DNA of 9,733 nucleotides, taken from positions 1-9,733 of the forward strand of contig JAUXDF010000085.1 of assembly GCA_030618505.1 (NCBI GenBank). Direction: 5' to 3'. The notes under the pieces are model-generated. The model made no database searches and was not told the DNA's origin. It saw nothing but the letters and a program-made list of their open reading frames with translations. Positions within the stretch are counted from its first letter, which is position 1. Each line of letters begins with the position of its first letter. Below are positions 1-6,661 of the stretch, piece by piece. Both the position numbers and the translations under genes were made by a program. The DNA is from Spongiibacteraceae bacterium (lineage in GTDB: Bacteria > Pseudomonadota > Gammaproteobacteria > Pseudomonadales > PIVM01).

Positions 1-239
1 GCTACCTCCCCTTCACGCTCATCCAGCATTTTGACATAACCACCCAAAGGAATAGCGGCGATACAAAATTCAGTGCCGTATTTATCTTTGCGTGTATAGA
101 TCGGCGTACCAAAACCAACACAAAAGCGAAGCACCTTAACACCACAACGTCGAGCCACCCAGAAGTGCCCATATTCATGGAAACTTACCAGGATGCCCAA
201 GGTTATCAAGGTAACAAATATTGTATAAAGAAGATCCAT
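1..239 (-). CDS. rseP: RseP site-2 protease (N-terminal part, cut by window edge)
   Basis: N-terminal 79 codons of an inner-membrane zinc metalloprotease. In the known family, RseP makes the second cut in anti-sigma factor RseA (MucA in Pseudomonas), releasing sigma-E, and also clears signal-peptide remnants. Visible: a hydrophobic first membrane segment (about residues 3-19) running into the zinc site HEYGH (H21, E22, H25), then FWVARRCGV and the IPLGGYVKMLDE loop (about 64-74), all as in E. coli RseP. The first PDZ domain and later membrane segments lie beyond position 1. The ATG at 237-239 was chosen because it gives the family's usual distance to HExxH. No strong Shine-Dalgarno precedes it. 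It starts 15 nt after the dxr stop, so translation is probably coupled to dxr. Identification is firm; only the exact start is less certain. Confidence 0.95.
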   Translation of the reverse strand, partial: MDLLYTIFVTLITLGILVSFHEYGHFWVARRCGVKVLRFCVGFGTPIYTRKDKYGTEFCIAAIPLGGYVKMLDEREGEV

Positions 240-254
240 GCAGATTATCTATCT

Positions 255-1451
255 CTAAGTATTAACGGTTTGTTGGGCAATAATTTCTTGGGCGATCACA
301 CGTGCATCCTGGTCGGCCTTTTCGACCACCGCAAGATCACATGGTTCAGTATTTGTAGCCTGGGACAAAACACCCTCAACGACATCGGCAATTTGAGTAA
401 AACCCAGCTGCCTCTGCAGGAAAGCCTCCACCGCCACCTCATTGGCGGCATTCAGCGTCACCATTGCCGTGCCACCGGCACTGATCGCCTCCGAGGCCAG
501 TCGCAAACAAGGAAATCGCTGCAGATCCGGCGCTTCAAAATCCAGCCTCGCTGTGGCTATAATATCAAGACTACTCACCCCGGAGTCAATTCTTTCGGGC
601 CAGGCCAAGCCGTAGGCAATAGGTGTGCGCATATCAGGGTTACCCAACTGCGCCAATACCGAGCCATCGAGGTACTCAACCATCGAATGAATAATACTTT
701 GAGGGTGAATAACAACTTCCACCTGTTCAGGCCTGGCATCAAATAACCAGCAGGCCTCAACCAGCTCTAGCCCCTTATTCATCATCGTTGCCGAATCAAC
801 GGAAATCTTGCGACCCATACTCCAATTGGGATGAGCGCAAGCCTGCTCAGGCGTCACCGCCGCCAGCTCGGTAAGAGGGGTGCGACGAAAAGGCCCGCCG
901 GAGGCGGTCAGTAATATTTTTCGAACACCCACATTGGCCAAACCCCGACTATAATCCACCGGCATACATTGATAGATGGCATTGTGCTCACTATCAATCG
1001 GCAGCAACACAGCCTTATGGATTTTTACCGCATCCATAAACAAACGACCAGCCATCACCAGCGCTTCTTTGTTGGCCAGCAGCACGCGCTTGCCCTCTTT
1101 TACCGCAGCCAGCGTGGGAGGTAAACCGGCGGCGCCAACGATAGCGGCCATCACCGCGTCTACCTGGGGGGCCGCCGCCACCTGACAAAGTGCCTCTTCG
1201 CCACCAAGCACCTTGATATCGCTACCCTGAGCCTTCAAACGCTGGCGCAAGCGTTCGGCACTATCCTCATCGCGCATTACTGCATAAACAGGCTGGTGTA
1301 TCAGACATTGCTCAAGAAGTTTTTCAAGCTGTGTGTTCGCCGTTAAGGCATAGACTTTATAACGCTCACTATTGCGCGCAATAACATCAAGTGTGCTTTG
1401 TCCAATTGAGCCGCTTGCGCCAAGGACGGTTACCCATTGCTGTTCAGTCAT
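255..1451 (-). CDS. dxr: 1-deoxy-D-xylulose 5-phosphate reductoisomerase
   Basis: Cytosolic enzyme that converts 1-deoxy-D-xylulose 5-phosphate to 2-C-methyl-D-erythritol 4-phosphate with NADPH, the committed step of the MEP isoprenoid pathway and the target of fosmidomycin. The 398 aa match the family length. Visible: NADPH-binding GASGSIG (11-17), ANKEAL (126-131), metal-binding PIDSEHN (D153, E155), the flexible-loop motif TASGGPFR (182-189), HPNWSMG (H207) and SVDSATMMNKGLE with N225, K226 and metal ligand E229. All match known catalytic positions of E. coli Dxr, which has about five more residues between the metal motif and the loop. The ATG lies 10 nt after the cdsA stop, and a GAGGT Shine-Dalgarno is embedded in the cdsA 3' end, suggesting coupled translation. 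It supplies precursors to UppS, encoded in the same block. Confidence 0.98.
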   Translation of the reverse strand: MTEQQWVTVLGASGSIGQSTLDVIARNSERYKVYALTANTQLEKLLEQCLIHQPVYAVMRDEDSAERLRQRLKAQGSDIKVLGGEEALCQVAAAPQVDAVMAAIVGAAGLPPTLAAVKEGKRVLLANKEALVMAGRLFMDAVKIHKAVLLPIDSEHNAIYQCMPVDYSRGLANVGVRKILLTASGGPFRRTPLTELAAVTPEQACAHPNWSMGRKISVDSATMMNKGLELVEACWLFDARPEQVEVVIHPQSIIHSMVEYLDGSVLAQLGNPDMRTPIAYGLAWPERIDSGVSSLDIIATARLDFEAPDLQRFPCLRLASEAISAGGTAMVTLNAANEVAVEAFLQRQLGFTQIADVVEGVLSQATNTEPCDLAVVEKADQDARVIAQEIIAQQTVNT

Positions 1452-1461
1452 TTATTTATAA

Positions 1462-2295
1462 CTACCTCAACAAAATCACAAACAGTGCAAAAACGGGTGC
1501 AGTCGCGGTCAAACTATCTATTCTATCCATCACTCCACCATGCCCGGGCAAAAGTTTACTGCTATCTTTAATGCCTCGATGGCGCTTGATCATACTCTCG
1601 AGTAGATCACCCAGAACAGAGGCCAAAGCACTCACCATCGTCACTCCAATTAGCGCCACGTGGGATAAACCGGCAATGCTATAAAACGCGCCAATTGAAG
1701 CCGCCATTAACGAGGCGCAGATAAAACCACCCCAAAAACCCGCCCAAGACTTACCCGGACTCACCGCCGGTGCGAGTTTTGATTTACCAAATTTACGTCC
1801 TGAAAAATACGCGCCGGTATCGGCGGTAACAACGATACCAATCAGGTAGGCCAAACAGACTATGCCATCATCAAGGCTGCGCAAATAAACCAGTGCTAGC
1901 CAACATGGCACAAGTACCAGCAAACCCATGACTGCTCTTGCCGGCAGACTACCCCAAAGTACAGCACTTGCCGGATAAGCTTTAACCCATAAGAGCGCTA
2001 TCGCCCACCAGATTCCTCCAAGCCCCAACAATTGCTGAACATTTGCTAAATTAATTTGAGACAACTGAGCAAGGGAGCAATACGCCCCGGTAGCCAGCAA
2101 GGAAGCTGCCAGCAAGACCAGATAAGCACAGCGCCCGGGCATCGATGACAGGCCGCTTAAATTCGCCCACTCCCATCCGGCCAGCAAAATAATCACCGCC
2201 GCAAATAGCAGGAAGCCTGAATAGGGGAAATAATAAACACCACTGCCCAGTGTTATCACCAGAACTAGCGCCGTAATGATACGCTGCTTAAGCAT
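1462..2295 (-). CDS. cdsA: Phosphatidate cytidylyltransferase (CDP-diglyceride synthase)
   Basis: Inner-membrane enzyme that makes CDP-diacylglycerol from phosphatidic acid and CTP, the precursor of phosphatidylethanolamine, phosphatidylglycerol and cardiolipin. The protein is 277 aa with many hydrophobic segments spread along it. Near the C-terminus it has the complete family signature, from SMIKRHRGIKDSSK to GHGGVMDRID (about residues 234-260), with the conserved K-D and D-R-x-D residues; TADTGAYFSGRKFGKSKLAP (about 157-176) is also typical. The ATG at 2293-2295 (MLKQRIITALVL) was preferred over a frame-open start at 2334: a GGGGAG Shine-Dalgarno lies 7 nt upstream and the N-terminus then matches the family. 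This start overlaps the uppS stop by 8 nt, typical of translational coupling. Confidence 0.96.
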   Translation of the reverse strand: MLKQRIITALVLVITLGSGVYYFPYSGFLLFAAVIILLAGWEWANLSGLSSMPGRCAYLVLLAASLLATGAYCSLAQLSQINLANVQQLLGLGGIWWAIALLWVKAYPASAVLWGSLPARAVMGLLVLVPCWLALVYLRSLDDGIVCLAYLIGIVVTADTGAYFSGRKFGKSKLAPAVSPGKSWAGFWGGFICASLMAASIGAFYSIAGLSHVALIGVTMVSALASVLGDLLESMIKRHRGIKDSSKLLPGHGGVMDRIDSLTATAPVFALFVILLR

Positions 2296-3067
2296 CCTGC
2301 TGCTCCCCGCAAGAGTCTGCCTGACGACCACCAAAACGGCGCTGTCGATTACTGTAGCTTTGTAAGGCTTTAATCAATTCAGGCTCTTTAAAATCGGGCC
2401 ACAGCACGTCGGTGAAATAAAATTCGGTATAAGCAAACTGCCATAAGAGAAAATTACTGATGCGATGCTCACCACTGGTGCGAATACAAAGATCAGGCTT
2501 TGGCAAATCGCTCAAGCTGATATGCTGATCAAGCAGTTCGGCACTGATATCATCAACTTTCAACTCCCCTTTTTCAACCTGTAACGCCAGCTGCTGCGCT
2601 GCCTGCACGATGTCACGCTGTCCACCATAATCAGCCGCTATAACCAAAGTTGTTTTTGAGTTATTACAGGTGATTTCTTCTGCTTCAGCAATCTGTTTTT
2701 GTAGCTTTTTATCAAAGCGGTGACGGTCGCCAACCACTCTGATTCTGACGCCACTTTTGTCCAGCTCTCTCACTTCTCTTTTCAGATAAGTCAAAAACAG
2801 GGACATAAGAATGCTGACTTCTTTAGGAGGGCGTTGCCAGTTCTCACTACTGAAAGCAAACAGTGTCAGCACTTCAATGTCGAGTTTTTCACAGGCCTTG
2901 AGAATTTCCCGAACTGCCTCCACGCCGGCGCGATGACCAGCGGCCCCGGGCAAATGACGGCTTTTTGCCCAGCGATTATTGCCATCCATAATAATGGCAA
3001 CATGTCTTGGCATATTCTCGATAACGGCCTCGACTTTATTGTCTGCCGGATGCGCTGATTTCACCAT
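2288..3067 (-). CDS. uppS: Undecaprenyl diphosphate synthase (cis-prenyltransferase)
   Basis: Makes C55 undecaprenyl diphosphate from farnesyl diphosphate and eight isopentenyl diphosphates; its product becomes the lipid carrier for peptidoglycan and O-antigen. The 259 aa are close to the E. coli enzyme (253). Visible: the catalytic motif IIMDGNNRWA with D28, LTLFAFSSENWQRP (about 67-80), the substrate and diphosphate-binding RTSGEHR (R196, R202), and FAYTEFYFTDVLWPDF with E215. The ATG at 3065-3067 gives the usual N-terminal length but has no clear Shine-Dalgarno. A second in-frame ATG at 3011-3013 (MPRHVAIIMDG) has a weak GAGA upstream and is a possible alternative. A stop codon eight codons above the first ATG rules out a longer protein. 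The 115-nt gap from frr is the longest in the distal part of the operon, so a local promoter is possible though none is convincing. Confidence 0.96.
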   Translation of the reverse strand: MVKSAHPADNKVEAVIENMPRHVAIIMDGNNRWAKSRHLPGAAGHRAGVEAVREILKACEKLDIEVLTLFAFSSENWQRPPKEVSILMSLFLTYLKREVRELDKSGVRIRVVGDRHRFDKKLQKQIAEAEEITCNNSKTTLVIAADYGGQRDIVQAAQQLALQVEKGELKVDDISAELLDQHISLSDLPKPDLCIRTSGEHRISNFLLWQFAYTEFYFTDVLWPDFKEPELIKALQSYSNRQRRFGGRQADSCGEQQDA

Positions 3068-3182
3068 GGGTTTATACAGTGTAAAGAGGGCTTAAAAGAT
3101 ACAGGGAGAAGTAATGGGACTATACAGTTAATCAGCATATCTACACCAGCCACAACAATCCTAACTACAATCCCAAGACTCA

Positions 3183-3740
3183 TTAAATCTCCATTAAATC
3201 CGCTTCCTTGGCCTGGAGCAGCGTTTCGACTTCAGCGACAAAGCGGTCGGTGAGTTTCTGGACATCATCCTCACCCTTGCGCTCTTCATCTTCGCTAATA
3301 TCTTTATCCTTCAACAGATCCTTAAGGTTACCGTTAGAGTCACGGCGAATATTACGTACCGAAACACGGGCAATTTCAGCCTCGTGCCTGGCCTGACGGG
3401 TATAACCCTTGCGAGTTTCCTCGGTCAAGGCGGGCATCGGTAAACGAATCACGTTACCTGCAGTTGAAGGATTTAAACCCAGGTCGGATTTCATAATCGC
3501 CTTTTCAATATCAGGCACCATTTTTGGCTCCCAGGGAGACACGGATAATGTTCTGGAATCTTCAATGGTCACATTAGCCATCTGCGATAAAGGCGTTAAA
3601 GAGCCGTAATAGTCAACACGAATACTGTCCAATAGACTAGGGTGCGCTCGCCCGGTGCGAATTTTGCCAAAGGCTACTCGCAATGCATCCAGGCTTTTTG
3701 CCATGCGTGCTTCTGTTTCACTTTTTATTTCGTTAATCAC
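3183..3740 (-). CDS. frr: Ribosome recycling factor
   Basis: RRF works with EF-G to split the post-termination ribosome and free it from mRNA. The 185 aa are exactly the usual length. Visible: the conserved N-terminal helix segment KIRTGRAHPSLLDSI (26-40), the domain II region ending in AIMKSDLGLNPSTAGNVIRL (81-100), LTEETRK (105-111; many homologues have LTEERRK), and VSVRNIRRD containing R132, the position known to be essential in E. coli RRF. The acidic end KDKDISEDEERK (144-155) followed by DDVQKLTD is also typical. The start codon is GTG (3738-3740), preceded by a strong GGAGG at 3748-3752 with 7-nt spacing; no ATG fits the family N-terminus. It lies 18 nt below pyrH and is almost certainly cotranscribed. 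Confidence 0.97.
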   Translation of the reverse strand: MINEIKSETEARMAKSLDALRVAFGKIRTGRAHPSLLDSIRVDYYGSLTPLSQMANVTIEDSRTLSVSPWEPKMVPDIEKAIMKSDLGLNPSTAGNVIRLPMPALTEETRKGYTRQARHEAEIARVSVRNIRRDSNGNLKDLLKDKDISEDEERKGEDDVQKLTDRFVAEVETLLQAKEADLMEI

Positions 3741-3758
3741 GCCTTAACCTCCAAAAAA

Positions 3759-4487
3759 TCAAGCTGATTCAATCAGCGTTCCTTCCTCTCCACCCATCAC
3801 AATATTAAGCAAAGCGCCGGTTTTGTCCATTTCAAACACACGCACCGGCATATCGTGATCCCGACATAAACAAATGGCAGTCAGATCCATAACACCGAGT
3901 TTTTTATCCAGCACTTCATCGTAGGTCAATGTATCATACTTTACTGCCGTTGGATCCTTAACTGGATCAGCGCTGTATACACCATCAACCTTAGTCGCTT
4001 TTAATACCAGTTCGGCGTCGATTTCAATACCGCGAAGACAGGCGGCAGAATCGGTAGTAAAGAAAGGGTTGCCGGTACCGGCGGCGAAAATAACCACATC
4101 GCCCTGCTCCAGAACACGAATGGCCCTGCGACGATCGTAGTGCTCAACCACTCCACTCATGGGGATAGCCGACATCACAATGGTATTAATATTGGAGCGC
4201 TCCAGAGCATCGCGCATTGCCAGCGCATTCATTACTGTGGCAAGCATCCCCATGTGATCGCCGGTCACCCGGTCAAGGCCTACAGCACTCAAAGCAGCAC
4301 CACGAAACAAATTACCACCACCGATGACAAGGCCAACTTGTACACCGATACCCACCAGCTGGCCGATCTCTAGCGCCATCCGATCAAGCACTTTAGGATC
4401 GATACCAAAGCCCTCACTACCCATCAAGGCCTCGCCACTCAGCTTAAGCAGAATTCGCTTAAATTTCTTATCCTTCAGACCTGGCAT
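3759..4487 (-). CDS. pyrH: Uridylate kinase (UMP kinase)
   Basis: Phosphorylates UMP to UDP with ATP in pyrimidine biosynthesis. In bacteria it is a hexameric amino-acid-kinase-fold enzyme, unrelated to eukaryotic UMP/CMP kinases and usually activated by GTP and inhibited by UTP. The 242 aa are normal length. Visible: phosphate-binding RILLKLSGEALMG (11-23), GLVIGGGNLFRGA (52-64), DHMGMLATVMNALAMRDALE (77-96, UMP and subunit contact region), FAAGTGNPFFTTDSAA (134-149), nucleotide-binding KATKVDGVYSADP (163-175), and the terminal GALLNIVMGGEEGT. The ATG at 4485-4487 has a good TAAGGAGA Shine-Dalgarno about 7 nt upstream. Its spacer from tsf is 83 nt and contains two small hairpins; frr follows after 18 nt. 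This tsf-pyrH-frr order is widely conserved in proteobacteria. Confidence 0.98.
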   Translation of the reverse strand: MPGLKDKKFKRILLKLSGEALMGSEGFGIDPKVLDRMALEIGQLVGIGVQVGLVIGGGNLFRGAALSAVGLDRVTGDHMGMLATVMNALAMRDALERSNINTIVMSAIPMSGVVEHYDRRRAIRVLEQGDVVIFAAGTGNPFFTTDSAACLRGIEIDAELVLKATKVDGVYSADPVKDPTAVKYDTLTYDEVLDKKLGVMDLTAICLCRDHDMPVRVFEMDKTGALLNIVMGGEEGTLIESA

Positions 4488-4520
4488 AGGTGTATCTCCT
4501 TACTTAAATAGTCGGGTAGC

Positions 4521-4568
4521 CCTCAATTATGAGGAAGAAGAAAGAGTAGCGGAGCGAGGCTCACGCTC
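4521..4568 (-). other. Small hairpins in the tsf-pyrH spacer
   Basis: Two short inverted repeats lie in the 83-nt spacer. GAGCG (4552-4556) pairs with CGCTC (4564-4568) around a 7-nt loop, and CCTCA (4521-4525) pairs with TGAGG (4530-4534) around TAAT. Each stem is only 5 bp and neither is followed by a T-run, so they are not classic terminators. They could be RNA processing or stability elements, or chance. Confidence 0.3.
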
Positions 4569-4570
4569 AA

Positions 4571-5431
4571 TCATTTACCAAGCTGCTCTGCCACTTCGGC
4601 AGCAAAATCCTTCTCGTCCTTCTCAATGCCCTCACCCACCTCGTAACGGGTAAAAGAGAGAATTTCAGCACCGGCTTTCTTGACTAAAGCACCGACGGTA
4701 ACATCAGGGTCTTTAACGAAGGGTTGCTCGGTTAGGCTGATGTCTGCAAGAAACTTGCGAATACGGCCACCAATCATTTTCTCAATAATTTCGGCAGGCT
4801 TACCGCTGTCCTGTGCCTGTACGGTGAGAATCTCTTTCTCTTTCTCTATTTTCTCAGCAGGAACAGAGTCAGGAGAGACAAACTCGGGGTTTTGTGCAGC
4901 CACATGCATAGCCACATCACGGGCAAGCTCGGCATCACCAGCCTTCAGGCTCACCAACACAGCAATACGTTTATTACCATGCACATAACTACCCACCACT
5001 TCGCCTTCAGTAACGATGGCACGGCGAACGGATATATTCTCACCAATTTTCTGTACTAGCGCTTCACGGGCCGTTTCCATATCTCCAGCCATCAAAGCAG
5101 CAATATCAGTCTGCTTGTTAGCAAAGACCTGCTCAGTAACTTTCTCTACAAATCCGGAAAAATTCTCATCACGAGCGGCAAAATCAGTTTCACTGTTAAC
5201 TTCCACAAGCACGGCGTAACTACCATCTTCAGCCACTTTGGTTGCAACAGCGCCTTCAGCAGCTACACGGCCCGCTTTCTTAGCCGCCTTCATACCACTG
5301 GATTTACGTAAATTCTCAATTGCCTGATCGATACTTCCTTCTGCTTGAACCAGTGCTTTTTTACACTCCATCATACCAAGACCGGTACGATCACGAAGCT
5401 CTTTTACCATAGATGCGGAAACGGCAGCCAT
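4571..5431 (-). CDS. tsf: Translation elongation factor Ts
   Basis: Guanine nucleotide exchange factor that releases GDP from EF-Tu during elongation. From the chosen ATG the protein is 286 aa (E. coli EF-Ts is about 283). Visible: the N-terminal UBA-like domain with VKELRDRTGLGMMECKKAL (9-27); the EF-Tu contact motif in EVNSETDFAARDENF, with T82, D83 and F84 matching the known TDF residues; and the C-terminal segment GGRIRKFLADISLTEQPFV of the second core subdomain. The ATG at 5429-5431 (MAAVSASMVKELRD) is preferred over an in-frame GTG three codons earlier: it gives the family N-terminus, and an AAGGGTG Shine-Dalgarno sits about 6 nt upstream. It follows rpsB after 170 nt that hold a terminator-like hairpin and candidate promoters. 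Confidence 0.98.
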   Translation of the reverse strand: MAAVSASMVKELRDRTGLGMMECKKALVQAEGSIDQAIENLRKSSGMKAAKKAGRVAAEGAVATKVAEDGSYAVLVEVNSETDFAARDENFSGFVEKVTEQVFANKQTDIAALMAGDMETAREALVQKIGENISVRRAIVTEGEVVGSYVHGNKRIAVLVSLKAGDAELARDVAMHVAAQNPEFVSPDSVPAEKIEKEKEILTVQAQDSGKPAEIIEKMIGGRIRKFLADISLTEQPFVKDPDVTVGALVKKAGAEILSFTRYEVGEGIEKDEKDFAAEVAEQLGK

Positions 5432-5453
5432 TTGGATCACCCTTTAAAACTGT

Positions 5454-5492
5454 TGTATAAAAATTAAAACCATCACAGCACAAGATAATCAA
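5454..5492 (-). promoter_or_regulatory. Candidate promoter(s) for tsf
   Basis: Two overlapping sigma-70-like pairs lie below the rpsB-tsf hairpin. One is TTGTGC (5478-5483) with an 18-bp spacer to TATACA (5454-5459). The other is TTGATT (5487-5492) with an 18-bp spacer to TTTAAT (5463-5468). Both precede the tsf Shine-Dalgarno by a short leader. Matches are partial (about four of six bases per box) and the region is AT-rich, so chance is possible. The position after a terminator-like hairpin makes a tsf promoter reasonable. Confidence 0.35.
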
Positions 5493-5539
5493 CGGTGCCA
5501 TGCATCTTAAACCTAAAGCGAAAAGTACCTGCGACTTAC

Positions 5540-5565
5540 AAAAAAGGGAGCCTCGCCCCCTTTTT
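5540..5565 (-). terminator. Terminator-like hairpin between rpsB and tsf
   Basis: On the minus strand AAAAAGGG (5565-5558) pairs with CCCTTTTT (5548-5541). A G-T wobble and one further G-C pair continue the stem, leaving a CGAGG loop: about 10 bp, with the U-run (six T) mostly inside the 3' arm and only one T after it. It lies 36 nt below the rpsB stop. It has the shape of an intrinsic terminator or a 3'-end-stabilising attenuator. Since tsf and the rest of the operon follow in the same direction, partial read-through is the likely role. The stem is nearly symmetric but there is no converging gene. Confidence 0.75.
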
Positions 5566-5601
5566 GATTGACCAATAAGCCGATTGAAAACCGCTTATCG
5601 C

Positions 5602-6456
5602 TTACTTCTCTTCTTTAGCGACGGGCTCTTCACTTTTAGTAGCAGCGACTTCTTTAGTTGCAGCGACTTCTTCAGTTGCAGCGACTTCTTCAGTTGCAGC
5701 AGCTTCTTCAGTAGCAGCAGCTTCTTCAGTAGCAGAGACTTCAACAAACTCATCAGCACTGACTTCGCCCTTGGCTCCAGAAATACCCTCAAGACAGGTA
5801 TCAGCTACAGCGCTCACATAAAGCTTGATCGCACGAATCGCATCATCATTACCGGGGATAACATAATCAATGCCATCAGGGTTACTGTTAGTATCAACAA
5901 TACCGATGACAGGAATACCCAGCTTGTTTGCTTCAGTAATCGCAATACGCTCATGATCAACATCGATCACAAACAGCGCATCCGGAAGACCGCCCATGTC
6001 CTTGATACCACCGATAGAGCGATCCAGCTTCTCCATGCTACGGGTACGCATCAGCGCTTCTTTCTTGGTCAGCCGTTCAAAAGTACCGTCTTTACTCTGG
6101 GTTTCCAGATCGCGGTAGCGACGAATGGACTGGCGAATAGTTTTGTAGTTAGTCAGCATGCCACCCAACCAGCGATGACAAACAAAGGGCATTCCGGCTT
6201 TTTCAGCCTGCTCTTTAATGATCTTGCTTGCCGCACGCTTGGTACCAACAAAAAGAATCTTGTTGTTATTTCCAGCGAGCTGTTTGATGAAGGCCAGGGA
6301 GTCGTTAAAAGCTGGAACAGTGTGTTCCAAATTGATGATATGAATCTTGTTTCGCGCCCCAAAAATGTATTGATCCATTTTTGGGTTCCAGTAACGGGTC
6401 TGATGCCCAAAGTGAACGCCCGCCTGGAGCATGTCACGCATACTGACATTTGCCAT
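5602..6456 (-). CDS. rpsB: Ribosomal protein S2 (uS2) with repeat-bearing acidic C-terminal tail
   Basis: Component of the small ribosomal subunit, bound near S1, and in E. coli the autogenous repressor of rpsB-tsf. The core is canonical: MANVSMRDMLQAGVHFGHQT at the start, RYWNPKM, IFGARNKIHIINLEHTVP (31-48), KILFVGTKRAAS (66-77), HRWLGGMLTNYKT (94-106), GGIKDMGGLPDALFVIDVDH (149-168), IPVIGIVDTNSNPDGIDYVI (181-200), PGNDDAIRAI. The ATG at 6454-6456 matches the family start and has an AGGT Shine-Dalgarno; a GTG 13 codons upstream would add non-homologous residues. The 284 aa exceed the 241 of E. coli because of a tail from about residue 226. Residues 241-276 are six hexapeptides of the type AATEE(A/V), ending in a lysine/glutamate-rich terminus. 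The tail is probably disordered and not part of the ribosomal fold. Confidence 0.98.
   Translation of the reverse strand: MANVSMRDMLQAGVHFGHQTRYWNPKMDQYIFGARNKIHIINLEHTVPAFNDSLAFIKQLAGNNNKILFVGTKRAASKIIKEQAEKAGMPFVCHRWLGGMLTNYKTIRQSIRRYRDLETQSKDGTFERLTKKEALMRTRSMEKLDRSIGGIKDMGGLPDALFVIDVDHERIAITEANKLGIPVIGIVDTNSNPDGIDYVIPGNDDAIRAIKLYVSAVADTCLEGISGAKGEVSADEFVEVSATEEAAATEEAAATEEVAATEEVAATKEVAATKSEEPVAKEEK
5629..5736 (-). repeat. 18-bp tandem repeat array in the rpsB 3' end
   Basis: Six in-frame 18-bp units encode residues 241-276 of S2. On the plus strand the unit is gcagcgacttcttcagtt or gcagcagcttcttcagta. Copies at 5660-5677 and 5678-5695 are identical, copies at 5696-5713 and 5714-5731 are identical, and 5642-5659 differs from its neighbour by one base; the outer units are more degenerate. 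Near-perfect DNA identity, rather than only amino-acid similarity, points to recent unit duplication. Any whole-unit gain or loss keeps the reading frame. Confidence 0.93.
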
Positions 6457-6661
6457 AATAATACCTATATTTTTTAATGGGTTAAGCCTCCACACACCCC
6501 ATAATCCAACCCGATAAAAACCACGCCTTTATTCGTAAAAGATGGTTTAAACAAGGCACCCAAGATCATGTGACGGTGCATGTGCGACATTGTTTAAACT
6601 GATTAATTATTAACCAGTCAGTTTTACCGATATGGTCTTGCCGTCGGCAATCCATTTCGGA
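6457..6661 (-). promoter_or_regulatory. rpsB mRNA leader, t44-like / S2 autoregulation region
   Basis: This is the untranslated leader between the predicted start site and rpsB. In E. coli the equivalent map-rpsB position holds the S2-responsive leader, also catalogued as t44 RNA. Visible on the minus strand: (1) a 5' hairpin at 6660-6627 with stems CCGA/TCGG, ATGG/CCAT and TTGCC/GGCAA closing a GAC loop; (2) AAACTGA (6624-6618) pairing with TCAGTTT (6602-6596), overlapping a near-palindrome at 6599-6617; (3) a long stem GTTTAAACAA (6599-6590) with TTGTTTAAAC (6554-6545), enclosing an inner GCACC/GGTGC stem; (4) a G-rich stretch at 6512-6487 shortly before the AGGT Shine-Dalgarno. Structures 2 and 3 share four bases. 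Assignment to the S2 leader class rests on location and structure richness, not on an alignment. Confidence 0.6.

Noticed and set aside
165..746. Plus-strand open frame of 193 codons
   Set aside because: It lies opposite dxr and the rseP start, both strongly supported by catalytic motifs; its translation looks random.
2296..2334. Longer cdsA N-terminus starting at 2334 (13 extra residues)
   Set aside because: The extra residues are not typical of CdsA, whereas the ATG at 2293-2295 has a GGGGAG Shine-Dalgarno at 7-nt spacing and the usual N-terminus.
5432..5440. tsf start at an in-frame GTG three codons upstream
   Set aside because: The GTG overlaps the best Shine-Dalgarno, and the ATG at 5429-5431 gives the standard EF-Ts N-terminus.
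5584..6477. Long plus-strand open frame (297 codons) opposite rpsB, with a serine/phenylalanine-rich repeat near its N-terminus
   Set aside because: It is the antisense shadow of rpsB. The FFSC/FFSS repeat is the complement of the 18-bp tail array, and no coherent protein family or ribosome-binding site is visible.
6457..6495. Longer rpsB start at a GTG (6493-6495)
   Set aside because: S2 proteins begin at the MANVSMRDML-type N-terminus. The added residues would translate the leader and Shine-Dalgarno region.
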